DNA of 64,000 nt from assembly GCF_038967635.1 (NCBI RefSeq), contig NZ_CP152413.1:6762001-6826000 (forward strand), in the 5' to 3' direction. The stretch is from Bradyrhizobium sp. B124 (lineage in GTDB: Bacteria > Pseudomonadota > Alphaproteobacteria > Rhizobiales > Xanthobacteraceae). Position numbers and translations under genes: made by a program. Each line of letters starts with the position of its first letter. Position 1 is the stretch's first letter. Below, piece after piece: positions 16,480 to 25,056 of this stretch. The notes under the pieces were generated by a model. The model did no database searches. It saw only the letters and a program-made list of their open reading frames with translations, and was not told where the DNA came from.

Positions 16480-17820
16480 TCAAGCCGGATGTCGCCGCGG
16501 CTTGAGTCCCGAGAGAAACAACCGCGCGAAATGATCGGCGATCTCGGCTGGAGACCAGTCACGCCTGGTCCTGAACCAGATCGGATACCAGTGGCCCATT
16601 CCGGTCAGAATACGCTCGGCGAAGTAGGTATCGATGCGGCGGAAGCGGCCCTCGTCGATCCAGCGCTGATAGCTGTCCTGGTCCCGCCGGATCGTCGCCA
16701 GCACCTCGCCGACATAGGCTTTCCGGTCAATTTCGTTGAGATAGTTGATGTTGTGGTAGGTCGCCTTCGGGCCGCAGGGCGTGTCGTGCAGCATCAACAG
16801 CAAGCGGATTCTCTGCACGATGTGATCGAATGCGCCGAGGCTGTGTTCTTGCAGGTGCTCGCGGATGCTGATCTCGCCGGCGAGCCCGCGCCGCAGGCAA
16901 GCCAACAACAGGCTCTCCTTTTCGCTGAAGTGATAGTAGATGCCGGCGCGGGTCATGCCCGCATCCGCGGCGATGCTCTCGAGCGACGTGCCTGACGCGC
17001 CCCTGCGGTTGAAGCTGTCGGAGGCAATCGAAAGCATCCTGTCGAACTTCGCGGCCCGCTTGTTCAACGCCGCGCGCGACTCCAGGAATGGGGCAAGGCT
17101 GAGCGGTTCGGGCATCTCGGGAACCGCGATCTCGCGCCGGTAAACCCCGTGCGTGATGATGTCATCGATGGCATCGATCGCCTGCTGGCGCGTGTAGTAG
17201 TCGCGTTCGGACAGCCAGAACGGAACCCAGTCCAGGATGGAGATGAGCGCCACCGCCGTGAGCAGCGGTTCGTCGCAGGCGATCGAGCCGTCCGCTACGC
17301 CCCGATCCAGAATCTCCGCAAGCCAGGCGGCATTCTGCCAGCGCTTGGCATGGACTTCGCTGCTGTAGGGCGCCGCCAGCGCATCGATATCGGTGAACAG
17401 GATCATGCGCTGGGCTTCGGACCGCAGCCGGCCGCGCACAAAGCGCCTGACGATCTCGAGCCCGTCGATACCGGGCTCGGCCGCCGCCTCCATCTCGCGC
17501 CTGTAGATCGCGAGGCCGCGCAGGTAGCAATGAAAGATCAGGTCTTCCTTGTCGCGGAAGTGATGATACAGCGCGCCCGGCACGGCCTGTACCGCCGCCG
17601 CAACCTGCTCCATCGTGACATTGGCATAGGAATGGCGGGCAAACAGCCGGGATGCAGCGACCAGAATCTCTTCAGCTCGACCTGTCAGCGCAGCGACTTG
17701 CAAGCTCCGATGCCCTTTCCGGTTGCCGGATGCCAATCCTGACGGGAGATAATCCTCTCGGCATGGGACTTTCAATCGCCGATTTGGTCCGACGAACCTC
17801 CTATCGCGTGATCCGAGCAC
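16480..17820 (-). CDS. Tandem (two-unit) TetR family regulator
   Basis: A 446-residue reading frame with two complete TetR DNA-binding domains. The first is at about residues 47-95 (EEILVAASRLFARHSYANVT, then VPGALYHHFRDKEDLI). The second is at about 256-305 (SIASDSFNRRGASGTSLESI, then RAGIYYHFSEKESLL). Each is followed by a helical ligand-domain-like segment, so the chain looks like two ordinary ~200-residue repressors joined. The extreme start is a GTG at 17820 and the first 39 residues look non-family; a TTG at 17703 behind AAGGG is a credible alternative. It lies upstream of, and in the same direction as, the Liv-type transporter. Confidence 0.85.
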   Translation of the reverse strand: MLGSRDRRFVGPNRRLKVPCREDYLPSGLASGNRKGHRSLQVAALTGRAEEILVAASRLFARHSYANVTMEQVAAAVQAVPGALYHHFRDKEDLIFHCYLRGLAIYRREMEAAAEPGIDGLEIVRRFVRGRLRSEAQRMILFTDIDALAAPYSSEVHAKRWQNAAWLAEILDRGVADGSIACDEPLLTAVALISILDWVPFWLSERDYYTRQQAIDAIDDIITHGVYRREIAVPEMPEPLSLAPFLESRAALNKRAAKFDRMLSIASDSFNRRGASGTSLESIAADAGMTRAGIYYHFSEKESLLLACLRRGLAGEISIREHLQEHSLGAFDHIVQRIRLLLMLHDTPCGPKATYHNINYLNEIDRKAYVGEVLATIRRDQDSYQRWIDEGRFRRIDTYFAERILTGMGHWYPIWFRTRRDWSPAEIADHFARLFLSGLKPRRHPA

Positions 17821-17901
17821 GAGATCATGACGCGGCGGCGCGCATCATGATCCCGTCTCGTTGCGTGAGTCCGATCCCGGCACGGTCAGCTGCGTCGCCA
17901 T

Positions 17902-18978
17902 CTACTCCTGCGCAAATGCCTTGTCGAAGAAGGCGGGCAGATCGTTGCGCAACTGCGTGAGCAGCACCTCGCGATCGAAGCCGGGCGGATCTGCCGCGGC
18001 GTCGCCATCCAGGGTCTGGATCGGTGTGCCTGGGCGATCCATGAAGGCGAAGTGCCACGCGTTGGGGATCATGTGAAATTCGGCGTGCGGCACATTCTGT
18101 GCGACCCATTCGGCATGGAAGAGCGGCACCAGCCAGCGGTCGCGCTCGGCTGCGTAGACCGCGGTCGGTATCTTGATCGCGGCGAGCGATGCGGCGGTGA
18201 AGAACACGCCGGCCGGTGCCATCGCCACCACCGCGCGCACCCGCGGATCGGTCGCCGTCGGCAGCAATGTCACGGCGGGCGGTGACTTGGAACTGCCCCC
18301 CATGCTGCAGAACAAGGGATCATCCTTGCTGTCGGTTCTGCAATGCTCGCCGATGCGGGACAGGTCGACCTGGCCGCCCGCCAGCGCGATCACGGTGTAG
18401 CCGCCGGCGGAGTGTCCGACCGCCCCGATGCGCGGACCCTGCGCATCGGTCGCGATCTTGTCCTTCCATTCGGGGTCGGCCAGCAGCGCATCGATCACCC
18501 GCGACGCCTGGCGTGGCCGCTCGGTGAAGAATGTCCCCGGCGGCTGCTGCCAGATCGAATGATCCTCCCAATTGTCGCCGGGATGCCGCAAGGCCGCGAC
18601 CAAATAGCCGTGCCGGGCCAGGGCTTCCGCCAGGCTGGTATGCCCGAGCTCGGAGCCGCCCGTCCCATGGCTGATGATGATCAGGCCCTTGAATTTTGCA
18701 TCGGGCGGCGCCCCGATCGCGACCCGGACCGTGAACGCGCCCATCGGGATGGCACGGGCCGGCGTTTGGGTCGGGTAATAAAGTGCGACGGGGATAGCCG
18801 CCGGATTGGTGGCGGAGACCGGGATCGTGATCTGGCGCCAGCCCGCCTCGGTCGCCTCGGCCGCGGTGGGCGGCACCAGGACCGGGAGGGCCAGCAAGCC
18901 AAGACAGGACCAGAGACAGGACCAGAGGCAGGAGCAGAGCAGCGGAAGGCGAGCCGCCGGAACCAACGAAAATTTCAT
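17902..18978 (-). CDS. Exported alpha/beta hydrolase (dienelactone hydrolase/PAF-acetylhydrolase-like)
   Basis: A 358-residue protein with an N-terminal signal sequence (hydrophobic core LLCSCLWSCLWSCLGLLALP, imperfect 5-base-level repeats in DNA give the LWSC repeats). The hydrolase core has the oxyanion region ISHGTGGSELGH and the nucleophile elbow GHSAGG, with a C-terminal His in PNAWHFAFMD and an acidic residue before it in the expected order. Probably a periplasmic esterase or lipase-like enzyme; substrate unknown. Divergent from the LytTR gene. Confidence 0.85.
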   Translation of the reverse strand: MKFSLVPAARLPLLCSCLWSCLWSCLGLLALPVLVPPTAAEATEAGWRQITIPVSATNPAAIPVALYYPTQTPARAIPMGAFTVRVAIGAPPDAKFKGLIIISHGTGGSELGHTSLAEALARHGYLVAALRHPGDNWEDHSIWQQPPGTFFTERPRQASRVIDALLADPEWKDKIATDAQGPRIGAVGHSAGGYTVIALAGGQVDLSRIGEHCRTDSKDDPLFCSMGGSSKSPPAVTLLPTATDPRVRAVVAMAPAGVFFTAASLAAIKIPTAVYAAERDRWLVPLFHAEWVAQNVPHAEFHMIPNAWHFAFMDRPGTPIQTLDGDAAADPPGFDREVLLTQLRNDLPAFFDKAFAQE

Positions 18979-19072
18979 ATGCGAGTCCTCGAATGATCGA
19001 CCGTCCGGCTGCTATAGGAAAGGGCGGTCTCGGGTCCACGTCCACTTCGCGAACGGCAATTCTTATTCGCCA

Positions 19073-19882
19073 ATGACCATCACCGAACTTTTCCGCCAGG
19101 ATTCGATGGCCTTGCCGCGGCGCCACGCCGCGCTGGTGCTGCCGGTGGTGACCGGTGTCGGGCTCGCGATCGTGGGCGCGTTCGGCACCTATGTCGGTAT
19201 GGGGTTGCTGACGCGGCTGGTCCATTTCGTTGTGGGCGCGTTGTTGATCACCACCCTGGTCATTGGCGTGACGGCGCTGGTGCGGCGCTATCTGTTCTCC
19301 GGCGCCGAGCCGTTCTGGGCCGCGGTCGGCGTCGCGGTGGCGGTTGCGCCGGTCGGCGGCTGGATCGTTCAACAATTGTTGTGGCTGCTGGCGCCCCAGG
19401 TGCTGCCCTATGTGACTTACCGCGACCTCGCCCTGCAGGTGCTGTCCATCAACCTGTTCCTCGGCCCGCTGATCTGGGCCCTCCGGCGGGTACCCGCTGA
19501 AGCTGCCGATCTCGCCATCGACCCGGCACAGCCGACGTCCCCGCCGGATGCATGCTGCTCGTTTCGTTCGAAATTGCCGTTTGCGCTCCGCAGCGCGGCC
19601 ATCCTGTCCCTGAGCGCGGAGGACCATTATGTCCGCGTGCGCACCGATCGTGGCGAGGCCCTGATCCTGATCAAGCTGGCCGACGCCGTCGCAGCCCTGG
19701 GACCGGAGACCGGGGTGCGGATCCATCGGTCACACTGGGTCGCCCACACCGCCGTCCGGGGGTTGACGCGTCAGTCCGGCCGGCTCGGCGTCCGGCTCGA
19801 GGACGATCTGGTGCTGCCGGTGAGCCGCGCTGGACAAAAACTGCTGCGTCATCAGCAGGATAGGACGCCGATCGGCGCCTGA
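19073..19882 (+). CDS. Membrane-anchored LytTR-type DNA-binding regulator
   Basis: A 269-residue protein. Residues ~20-150 hold four hydrophobic helices (for instance LVLPVVTGVGLAIVGAF and LLITTLVIGVTALV). A linker leads to a LytTR domain in the last ~100 residues, recognised by LSAEDHYVRVRTDRG, the RIHRSHWV motif and the VLPVSR ending. The ATG at 19073 is chosen because the sequence upstream reads as the divergent hydrolase gene. Such one-component proteins bind DNA from the membrane and often control their own neighbours; the adjacent hydrolase is the likeliest target. Confidence 0.85.
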   Translation: MTITELFRQDSMALPRRHAALVLPVVTGVGLAIVGAFGTYVGMGLLTRLVHFVVGALLITTLVIGVTALVRRYLFSGAEPFWAAVGVAVAVAPVGGWIVQQLLWLLAPQVLPYVTYRDLALQVLSINLFLGPLIWALRRVPAEAADLAIDPAQPTSPPDACCSFRSKLPFALRSAAILSLSAEDHYVRVRTDRGEALILIKLADAVAALGPETGVRIHRSHWVAHTAVRGLTRQSGRLGVRLEDDLVLPVSRAGQKLLRHQQDRTPIGA

Positions 19883-20006
19883 TTCGACCAGGCCGCAGCA
19901 GCGCGCCAAGGCGCTTGGCCGGATCGCCGGAACATCGTAAGACAAGTATCTGGTATACCACGGACCGTCGGCAAGAGGTCCGGGATTGGTCTTTGAGAGA
20001 GGAAAC

Positions 20007-21071
20007 ATGGCGCGCAACATTCTGATTCTTGGGGCTTCCTACGGCTCCCTGCTGGGGACCAAGCTTCTGATGGCGGGGCACAACGTGTCCCTGGTGTGCC
20101 GGAAGAACACTGCGGACCTGATCAACCGCGACGGCACCGAGGTGCGCGTCAAGCTGCGTGACGAGAAGGAGCACCGCTCGATCTTCTCGCGCGACCTGCC
20201 GGGCAAGCTCGACGCCGTCACGCCCGCCGATGTCGACGTGTCGCGCTACGACATGGTCGGCCTTGCGATGCAGGAGCCGCAATACACCAACCACACGGTT
20301 CGCGTCCTGATGATCAAGATCGCGGCGGCGAAGCTGCCCTGCCTGTCGATCATGAACATGCCGCCCCTGCCGTATCTGAAGCGGATCCCCGCGCTCGCCG
20401 GCATGGACCTCGAGGAGGCCTACACCAACGCCCAGGTCTGGGAGCGCTTCGAGCCGGGCCTCGTCACGCTGTGCTCGCCGGATCCGCAGGCCTTCCGCCC
20501 GCCGGAGGAGAAGGCCAATGTGCTGCATGTCGGCCTGCCGACCAACTTCAAGGCCTCCGTTTTCGCCGACGACAAGCACAACAAGGTGCTGCGCGAGCTC
20601 GAAGCCGACATCGACGCGGTGACGCTCGACGGCCAGGACGTTCCGGTGAAGCTGAAGGTGTTCGATTCGTTGTTCGTGCCGCTGGCGAAGTGGTCGATGC
20701 TATTGACCGGCAATTATCGCTGCATCACGCCGACCGAACCGCAATCGATCCGCGACGCCGTCCACGGCGACCTCACGCGCTCACAGGCGATCTATGACCA
20801 TGTCGACGGCATCGCGCGCAAGCTCGGCGCCGATCCTGCCGATCAGGTGCCGTTCGCGAAATACGCCAAGGCGGCGGAGAGCCTGCTCAAGCCGTCCTCG
20901 GCGGCCCGCGCGGTCGCCGCCGGCGCGCCGTTCATCGAGCGCGTTGATCTGCTGGTGAAGCTGATCTCGCATCAGCTCGGCACGCCGAGCGCCGAGATCG
21001 ACCGCACCGTCGAGACCGTCGATCAGAAGCTGAACGAAAAGATCGTGCAGGGCGGCTCGGGCGCCGAGTAA
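20007..21071 (+). CDS. Ketopantoate reductase-like NAD(P)-dependent oxidoreductase
   Basis: A 354-residue protein opening with the Rossmann motif ILILGASYGSLLGTKLLMAG, as in ApbA/PanE-type enzymes, and containing a C-terminal helical part with the VFDSLFVPLAKWSML segment. The normal length for PanE is about 300, so this is a longer, diverged member and pantothenate synthesis should not be assumed. GAGAGGA before the ATG at 20007 is a strong ribosome site. It stands alone between the LytTR gene and a small hypothetical. Confidence 0.8.
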   Translation: MARNILILGASYGSLLGTKLLMAGHNVSLVCRKNTADLINRDGTEVRVKLRDEKEHRSIFSRDLPGKLDAVTPADVDVSRYDMVGLAMQEPQYTNHTVRVLMIKIAAAKLPCLSIMNMPPLPYLKRIPALAGMDLEEAYTNAQVWERFEPGLVTLCSPDPQAFRPPEEKANVLHVGLPTNFKASVFADDKHNKVLRELEADIDAVTLDGQDVPVKLKVFDSLFVPLAKWSMLLTGNYRCITPTEPQSIRDAVHGDLTRSQAIYDHVDGIARKLGADPADQVPFAKYAKAAESLLKPSSAARAVAAGAPFIERVDLLVKLISHQLGTPSAEIDRTVETVDQKLNEKIVQGGSGAE

Positions 21072-21085
21072 CCCAACGACGTGTT

Positions 21086-21110
21086 GGCGGGGGCGGCAAG
21101 CGCCCTCGCC
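21086..21110 (+). terminator. GC-rich hairpin after the reductase gene
   Basis: GGCGGGGGCG (21086-21095) pairs with CGCCCTCGCC (21101-21110), ten base pairs with one G-U, 15 bases after the stop. No T run follows, so it may be a weak terminator or an mRNA 3'-end stabiliser. Confidence 0.4.
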
Positions 21111-21216
21111 ATGCATCGGCGCTCGGCAAAGCGTGCAATCGCGGCTGCCGAACGCATGGCTCGACCTGTTCAGCTGAGGTAGGCTCGCACGAGATTTGCG
21201 GTTGGGAGCCACCGAC

Positions 21217-21411
21217 ATGCCGATCAAATCGCTTCCTCTTCTTGCCATCTACGGCGACCTCGATCGCGCGCGCGACATCATGCGCGCCTGGCAGCCGCTC
21301 GACCATCTTTCCCCCGACGATGCCGAGATCGTCGTGAAGGCGATCGCCGAGGGCATCGCGCGCGGGCGCCGGCACGGGCTGGAGATGGGGCAGTGCCATC
21401 TGGCGGCGTAG
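21217..21411 (+). CDS. Small hypothetical protein (64 aa)
   Basis: A short frame, MPIKSLPLL start, mostly helical, ending RRHGLEMGQCHLAA. The amphipathic middle (HLSPDDAEIVVKAIAEGIAR) and natural codon bias favour a real gene. The ATG at 21217 is chosen; a TTG-type start at 21196 adds seven residues. No family recognised. It ends 5 bases before the convergent rnk-like gene. Confidence 0.5.
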   Translation: MPIKSLPLLAIYGDLDRARDIMRAWQPLDHLSPDDAEIVVKAIAEGIARGRRHGLEMGQCHLAA

Positions 21412-21415
21412 GCCG

Positions 21416-21835
21416 CTAGCTCTGCTGCTTCACGGCCAGAATCGTCACCGAGCGTGTCTGGTGGCTCGGCGTCTGGAAATCGATGGTCTGGCCGACCGAC
21501 AATCCGATCAGCGCGGCGCCGATCGGCGTCAGCACCGAGATGCGCCGGAGCGCGATGTCGGCTTCGTGCGGGTACACCAGCACGACTTCCCTGACGTCGC
21601 CGGTTTCGTCGTCGCGGTAGCGCACGCGCGCGCCCATGCGGACCACGTCAGGCAGTTCGGAATCGTCGGCGACGACTTGGGCGCGGTCGGTCTCGCGGGC
21701 GAGGAACTGGGCCACGCGGGGAAACACCGCCATGCTGGAATCGGCCAGCGCGCTGAGGCGATGCGCCTCGCTCGCGGTGATCACGATCGGCGGCAATGCA
21801 GAAGCGGTAAAGTCGTTTTGAATGGTTCGGGTCAT
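21416..21835 (-). CDS. rnk: Rnk-like nucleoside diphosphate kinase regulator (GreA/B C-terminal fold)
   Basis: A 139-residue protein of the Rnk family: an N-terminal helical part (PIVITASEAHRLSAL, ELPDVVRMGARVRY) and a GreA/GreB-type C-terminal domain with DIALRRISVLTPIGAALIGL and the SVGQTIDF turn. Rnk binds RNA polymerase but lacks the Gre coiled-coil catalytic acids; the short N-terminal hairpin here fits that. Ends 5 bases from a convergent small gene. Confidence 0.88.
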   Translation of the reverse strand: MTRTIQNDFTASALPPIVITASEAHRLSALADSSMAVFPRVAQFLARETDRAQVVADDSELPDVVRMGARVRYRDDETGDVREVVLVYPHEADIALRRISVLTPIGAALIGLSVGQTIDFQTPSHQTRSVTILAVKQQS

Positions 21836-22131
21836 GTCGGATGATCTTTGCGGTTGATCGCAGGCGCGGCGCTGCCGGCGCGCAGATGTCTCGCGCGACG
21901 CGACAGGCCGAATGATTTGATGGTGTTATGAATTGACGACGACGAGAATCCGGACGGCGCGCGATCGCCGGCCGGCTAAGTGCCTGCGTGCAGACGTCCG
22001 GCGCGCAAACCAAGGCGCGCAATGCGGGTGTCGATGCTCAACATGTCGATCATGGCACCATCAACATAGCCGCTCATGACGTTGCATCCATTGCGGCGAA
22101 AGCGCGCACGCGCCGCGGGCCGTAACAGCCG

Positions 22132-22662
22132 TCAGGGCTGGCCGATGCCGGTGAGGCCGAGCACCGCGCCGGCGGCGAGCGCGAGCAGCGGATGGATCCG
22201 GGTCGTGGTGGTCGCAATCGCGACCATTGCCGCGATCAGGATGGTGCCCCAGCTCGAGGTCGACGAATGGGTGATGACGATGGCGCTGGCGGTGACGAGG
22301 CCGGCGGTGACCGGAACCAGCCCGGCCTGCACCGTGCGGCGCCACGGCCGGTCCTTGAAGCGTTCCCAGAGCCGCAGCGCGAAGCCGGTGACGAGCGACG
22401 ACGGCCCGAACTTGGCGAGCGAGGTCACCAATACGCCCGGGAAGCCGGCCACATGCCAGCCGACCAGCGGCACCACCATCATGTTCGGTCCCGGTGCGGC
22501 CTGGGCCAGCGCGAACAGCGCGCCGAATTCCTGCGCGGTCATCCAGTGATGGATGTCGACCACCTGCCGCTGCATCTCCGGCAGAATGGTGTTGCCGCCG
22601 CCGAAGGCGAGCAGCGACAGCTCGGCGAAGATCAGGGCGAGCGTGACCAGGGTTGCGGTCAT
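22132..22662 (-). CDS. Chromate transporter, short-chain CHR subunit B
   Basis: A 176-residue membrane protein with the CHR family signatures FGGGNTILPEMQRQVVD near residue 20 and QAAPGPNMM near 53, and about six hydrophobic segments. It is one half of a CHR transporter; its start overlaps the stop of the upstream half (ATGA at 22659). Short-chain CHR pairs form heterodimers that export chromate, though many are of unproven substrate. The 296 bases downstream to the rnk gene show no recognised feature. Confidence 0.9.
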   Translation of the reverse strand: MTATLVTLALIFAELSLLAFGGGNTILPEMQRQVVDIHHWMTAQEFGALFALAQAAPGPNMMVVPLVGWHVAGFPGVLVTSLAKFGPSSLVTGFALRLWERFKDRPWRRTVQAGLVPVTAGLVTASAIVITHSSTSSWGTILIAAMVAIATTTTRIHPLLALAAGAVLGLTGIGQP

Positions 22663-23225
22663 GACGCCTGCCTCGATCGGAGGAATATGCTGAGCGGCGC
22701 GAGCGTCAACAGCGTCGGCAGCAGCGGCAATCTGAACACCGCGATCGCGAGCACGCAGAGCGCGCCGATGACAAGCCCGAGCACATCGCGCCGCAACGGC
22801 CAGGCGATCTTGATCGCGGTCGAGATCAGCAGCCCGGCCGCCGCTGCGGCGAGACCGCCGAACAGATGACGCACCACTGGGTGGTCGGCGAAGCGGCCAT
22901 AGATCACGCCGAGGCCGATCACGACCGCGGTCGGCACCGCGATCAGGCCGAGGATCGAAGCAAGGGCGCCGGGAATGCCGCGGAACTTCAGCCCGACCGC
23001 CACCGACATGTTGATGATGTTGCCGCCGGGCAGGAACTGGCAGAGCCCGAGTAGATCGGTGAACTCGGCGCCGGTCAGCCAGCCGCGTTTCTCCACCATC
23101 ATGTGCCGTGCCAGCGGCAGCACGCCGCCGAAACCGGTCAGCCCGAGAATGAAGAAGCCCGTGAACAACTCGCCGACATCAGGTGCGTCATGCTTGGCGG
23201 TCTGTGCGGCGGGAATGGCGTCCAT
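22659..23225 (-). CDS. Chromate transporter, short-chain CHR subunit A
   Basis: A 188-residue CHR-domain protein with GLTGFGGVLPLARHMMVEKR and the FLPGGNIINM variant of the PGP motif. It is the first gene of the two-gene transporter operon, divergent from the LysR gene at 23339 with 113 bases of shared promoter region that holds two AT-rich inverted repeats. Confidence 0.9.
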   Translation of the reverse strand: MDAIPAAQTAKHDAPDVGELFTGFFILGLTGFGGVLPLARHMMVEKRGWLTGAEFTDLLGLCQFLPGGNIINMSVAVGLKFRGIPGALASILGLIAVPTAVVIGLGVIYGRFADHPVVRHLFGGLAAAAAGLLISTAIKIAWPLRRDVLGLVIGALCVLAIAVFRLPLLPTLLTLAPLSIFLRSRQAS

Positions 23226-23284
23226 CGGCGGGGCGGCTCCGGTTTGTTCGTTGTTGAGCTCACTTTAGTTGGCCGCGTGCCAAA

Positions 23285-23327
23285 TATCCAATATATGGAT
23301 ACGGGAATTTGCATATCTATTGCATAT
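23285..23327. promoter_or_regulatory. Two AT-rich inverted repeats between chromate transporter and LysR genes
   Basis: TATCCA-ATATA-TGGATA (23285-23301) is a perfect six-base inverted repeat, and CATAT-CTATTGC-ATATG follows around 23312-23328. Dyads of this size and position in a divergent LysR/target region are typical LTTR recognition and activation sites. They stand out against very GC-rich flanks. Confidence 0.6.
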
Positions 23328-23338
23328 GGATCGCTCTG

Positions 23339-24256
23339 ATGATCGAACTGCGCCATCTCCGCTATGCCGTCGCGGTCGCCGAGGAAGGCCATATCACCCG
23401 TGCCGCCGCGCGCCTCGGCATCCAGCAGCCGCCGCTGAGCCAGCAGATCCGCGCGCTGGAAACCGCGATCGGCGCGCCGCTGTTTCGCCGGCAGCCGCGC
23501 GGCGTCGAGCTGACCGCCGCCGGCCGTGCCTTCGTCGGCAAGGCGCGCGCGATCCTGCGCGACACCGAACTCGCCGTGGAAGCCGCGCGCCGCGCGAGCC
23601 GCGGCCAGGAAGGGCAGCTCGCGATCGGCTTCACTTCGTCGGCCGCCTTCCATCCTTTCGTCACCGGCGTGATGCGCGAAATGCGCGAGCGCGCGCCGGC
23701 GATCACGCTGTCGCTCGAGGAGGCCTCGACCGGCGATCTGATCGAAGCCGTCGAGGCCGACCGGCTCGATGCCGCATTCGTGCGCTCGCCGAGCGAGCGG
23801 CTCGAGAACCTGACGATCACGCATCTGCTCGACGAGGAGATGCTGGTGGCGTTGCCCGATCATCATCCGCGCGCCCGCAAGGACACGCGCCGGCGGATCT
23901 TGCTGGCCTCGCTCGCCGACGAGCCGCTGATCCTCTACCGCCGTCCGACCGGACCGGGCCTCTACGACAGCATCATCGCCGCCTGCCGCGCGGCGGGCTT
24001 CAGCCCGAAGGTGGCGCAGGAGGCGACGCGAATGGTATCGACGCTGAGCCTGGTCGCGGCCGGGCTCGGGATTTCGATCGTGCCGGAATCGATGGCGCGG
24101 CTGGAGACCGCAGGCGTGTCCTATCTCCGCCTCGACCGCGCCACCGGCCTGGTCGCGCCGCTCGCACTGGCGCGCAAGAAGGGCCCCGCCGCCGGCACGC
24201 TCGGCCGCCTGCTCGGCATCGTGACGCGACGGGTGAAGGATCGGGCCGCCGTTTGA
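23339..24256 (+). CDS. LysR family regulator divergent from chromate transporter
   Basis: A 305-residue LTTR. Winged helix in residues 1-60 (IELRHLRYAVAVAEEGHITR, QQPPLSQQIRALE, FRRQPRGVELTAAG), effector domain from LAIGFTSSAAFHPF. The ATG at 23339 begins exactly at the conserved MIELRHLRY start. It resembles regulators of the BenM/CatR-like type with the 'IxGFxxSAA' opening. Probably regulates the divergent CHR operon and itself through the dyads at 23285-23327. Confidence 0.9.
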   Translation: MIELRHLRYAVAVAEEGHITRAAARLGIQQPPLSQQIRALETAIGAPLFRRQPRGVELTAAGRAFVGKARAILRDTELAVEAARRASRGQEGQLAIGFTSSAAFHPFVTGVMREMRERAPAITLSLEEASTGDLIEAVEADRLDAAFVRSPSERLENLTITHLLDEEMLVALPDHHPRARKDTRRRILLASLADEPLILYRRPTGPGLYDSIIAACRAAGFSPKVAQEATRMVSTLSLVAAGLGISIVPESMARLETAGVSYLRLDRATGLVAPLALARKKGPAAGTLGRLLGIVTRRVKDRAAV

Positions 24257-24450
24257 CGGAGTGTCGCGCGACGTGGCTTCACGTCGACGCAGGCCCCGCG
24301 GATGGCGTGGAATGTGGGGAGTTTGGCGAACGCGCGCGTCGTGGCGCAGCTAGATAGCCTGCATCGAACCCGGTTGTTCGCGCGTCGATCGCAACAGCTC
24401 GGTTGCGTCCGGCGGCCTCGGGTTCAATCACCACGGTGAAAGGCAGTTCA

Positions 24451-24999
24451 ATGGCACGTTTTCCTGTCCATACGCTCGACTCCGCCCCGGAAGCCTCGAG
24501 GCCCGCCCTGCGTGACGTCGAGGCGCGGTTTGGCATGATCCCTAACCTTGCGGCGGCGATGGCGACGTCGCCGGTGCTGATCCAGAGCTTCATCGGCATC
24601 TTCGACAAGGTTCACAGCGGCAGCTTCACCGAGCAGCAGATCCAGACCGTGCTGCTCACCGATGCGGTGACCAATGGCTGCACCTGGGCGGTCGCGCTGC
24701 ATTCCGCGCTCGGCCTGCAGGCCGGTCTCGATCCCCAAGATGTCGACGCGATGCGTGCCGGCCGCTCGCCTGCCGACAAGACCCTCGGCGCGCTCTCGAC
24801 GCTGGCGCGGTCGCTGATCGAAAAGCGCGGTCGGCTCGACGACGAGGAGATCGAACGATTCCTGGCGGCCGGGTTCTACAAGGACCTCGTGCTCGAAGTG
24901 ATCACCATCGTGGCGGCATCGACCATCACCAACTACACCGGCAGTGTGACCAATCCACCGCTGGAGGCGGGATTGCAGGACCATGCCTGGAAGGGCTGA
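24451..24999 (+). CDS. Carboxymuconolactone decarboxylase family protein with a single cysteine
   Basis: A 182-residue AhpD/CMD-fold protein. The helix that normally carries C-x-x-C-x-x-x-H reads C-T-W-A-V-A-L-H, so the second (resolving) Cys is Ala and only the first Cys and the His remain. A thiol peroxidase cycle of the AhpD type is therefore unlikely without a partner. The start at 24451 follows AAAGGCAG; an upstream in-frame ATG at 24403 gives an unlike extension. Stands alone; function unknown. Confidence 0.82.
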   Translation: MARFPVHTLDSAPEASRPALRDVEARFGMIPNLAAAMATSPVLIQSFIGIFDKVHSGSFTEQQIQTVLLTDAVTNGCTWAVALHSALGLQAGLDPQDVDAMRAGRSPADKTLGALSTLARSLIEKRGRLDDEEIERFLAAGFYKDLVLEVITIVAASTITNYTGSVTNPPLEAGLQDHAWKG

Positions 25000-25056
25000 C
25001 CCGATTCACTCCGGACCGTCAGTCATTGCACGTCGGCCATGCGGCCGGCGTGCGCT

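Noticed and set aside
18320..19726. A 468-residue minus-strand frame overlapping the hydrolase and LytTR gene
   Set aside because: Reads as an antisense shadow; the hydrolase and LytTR genes both have clear motifs in their own frames.
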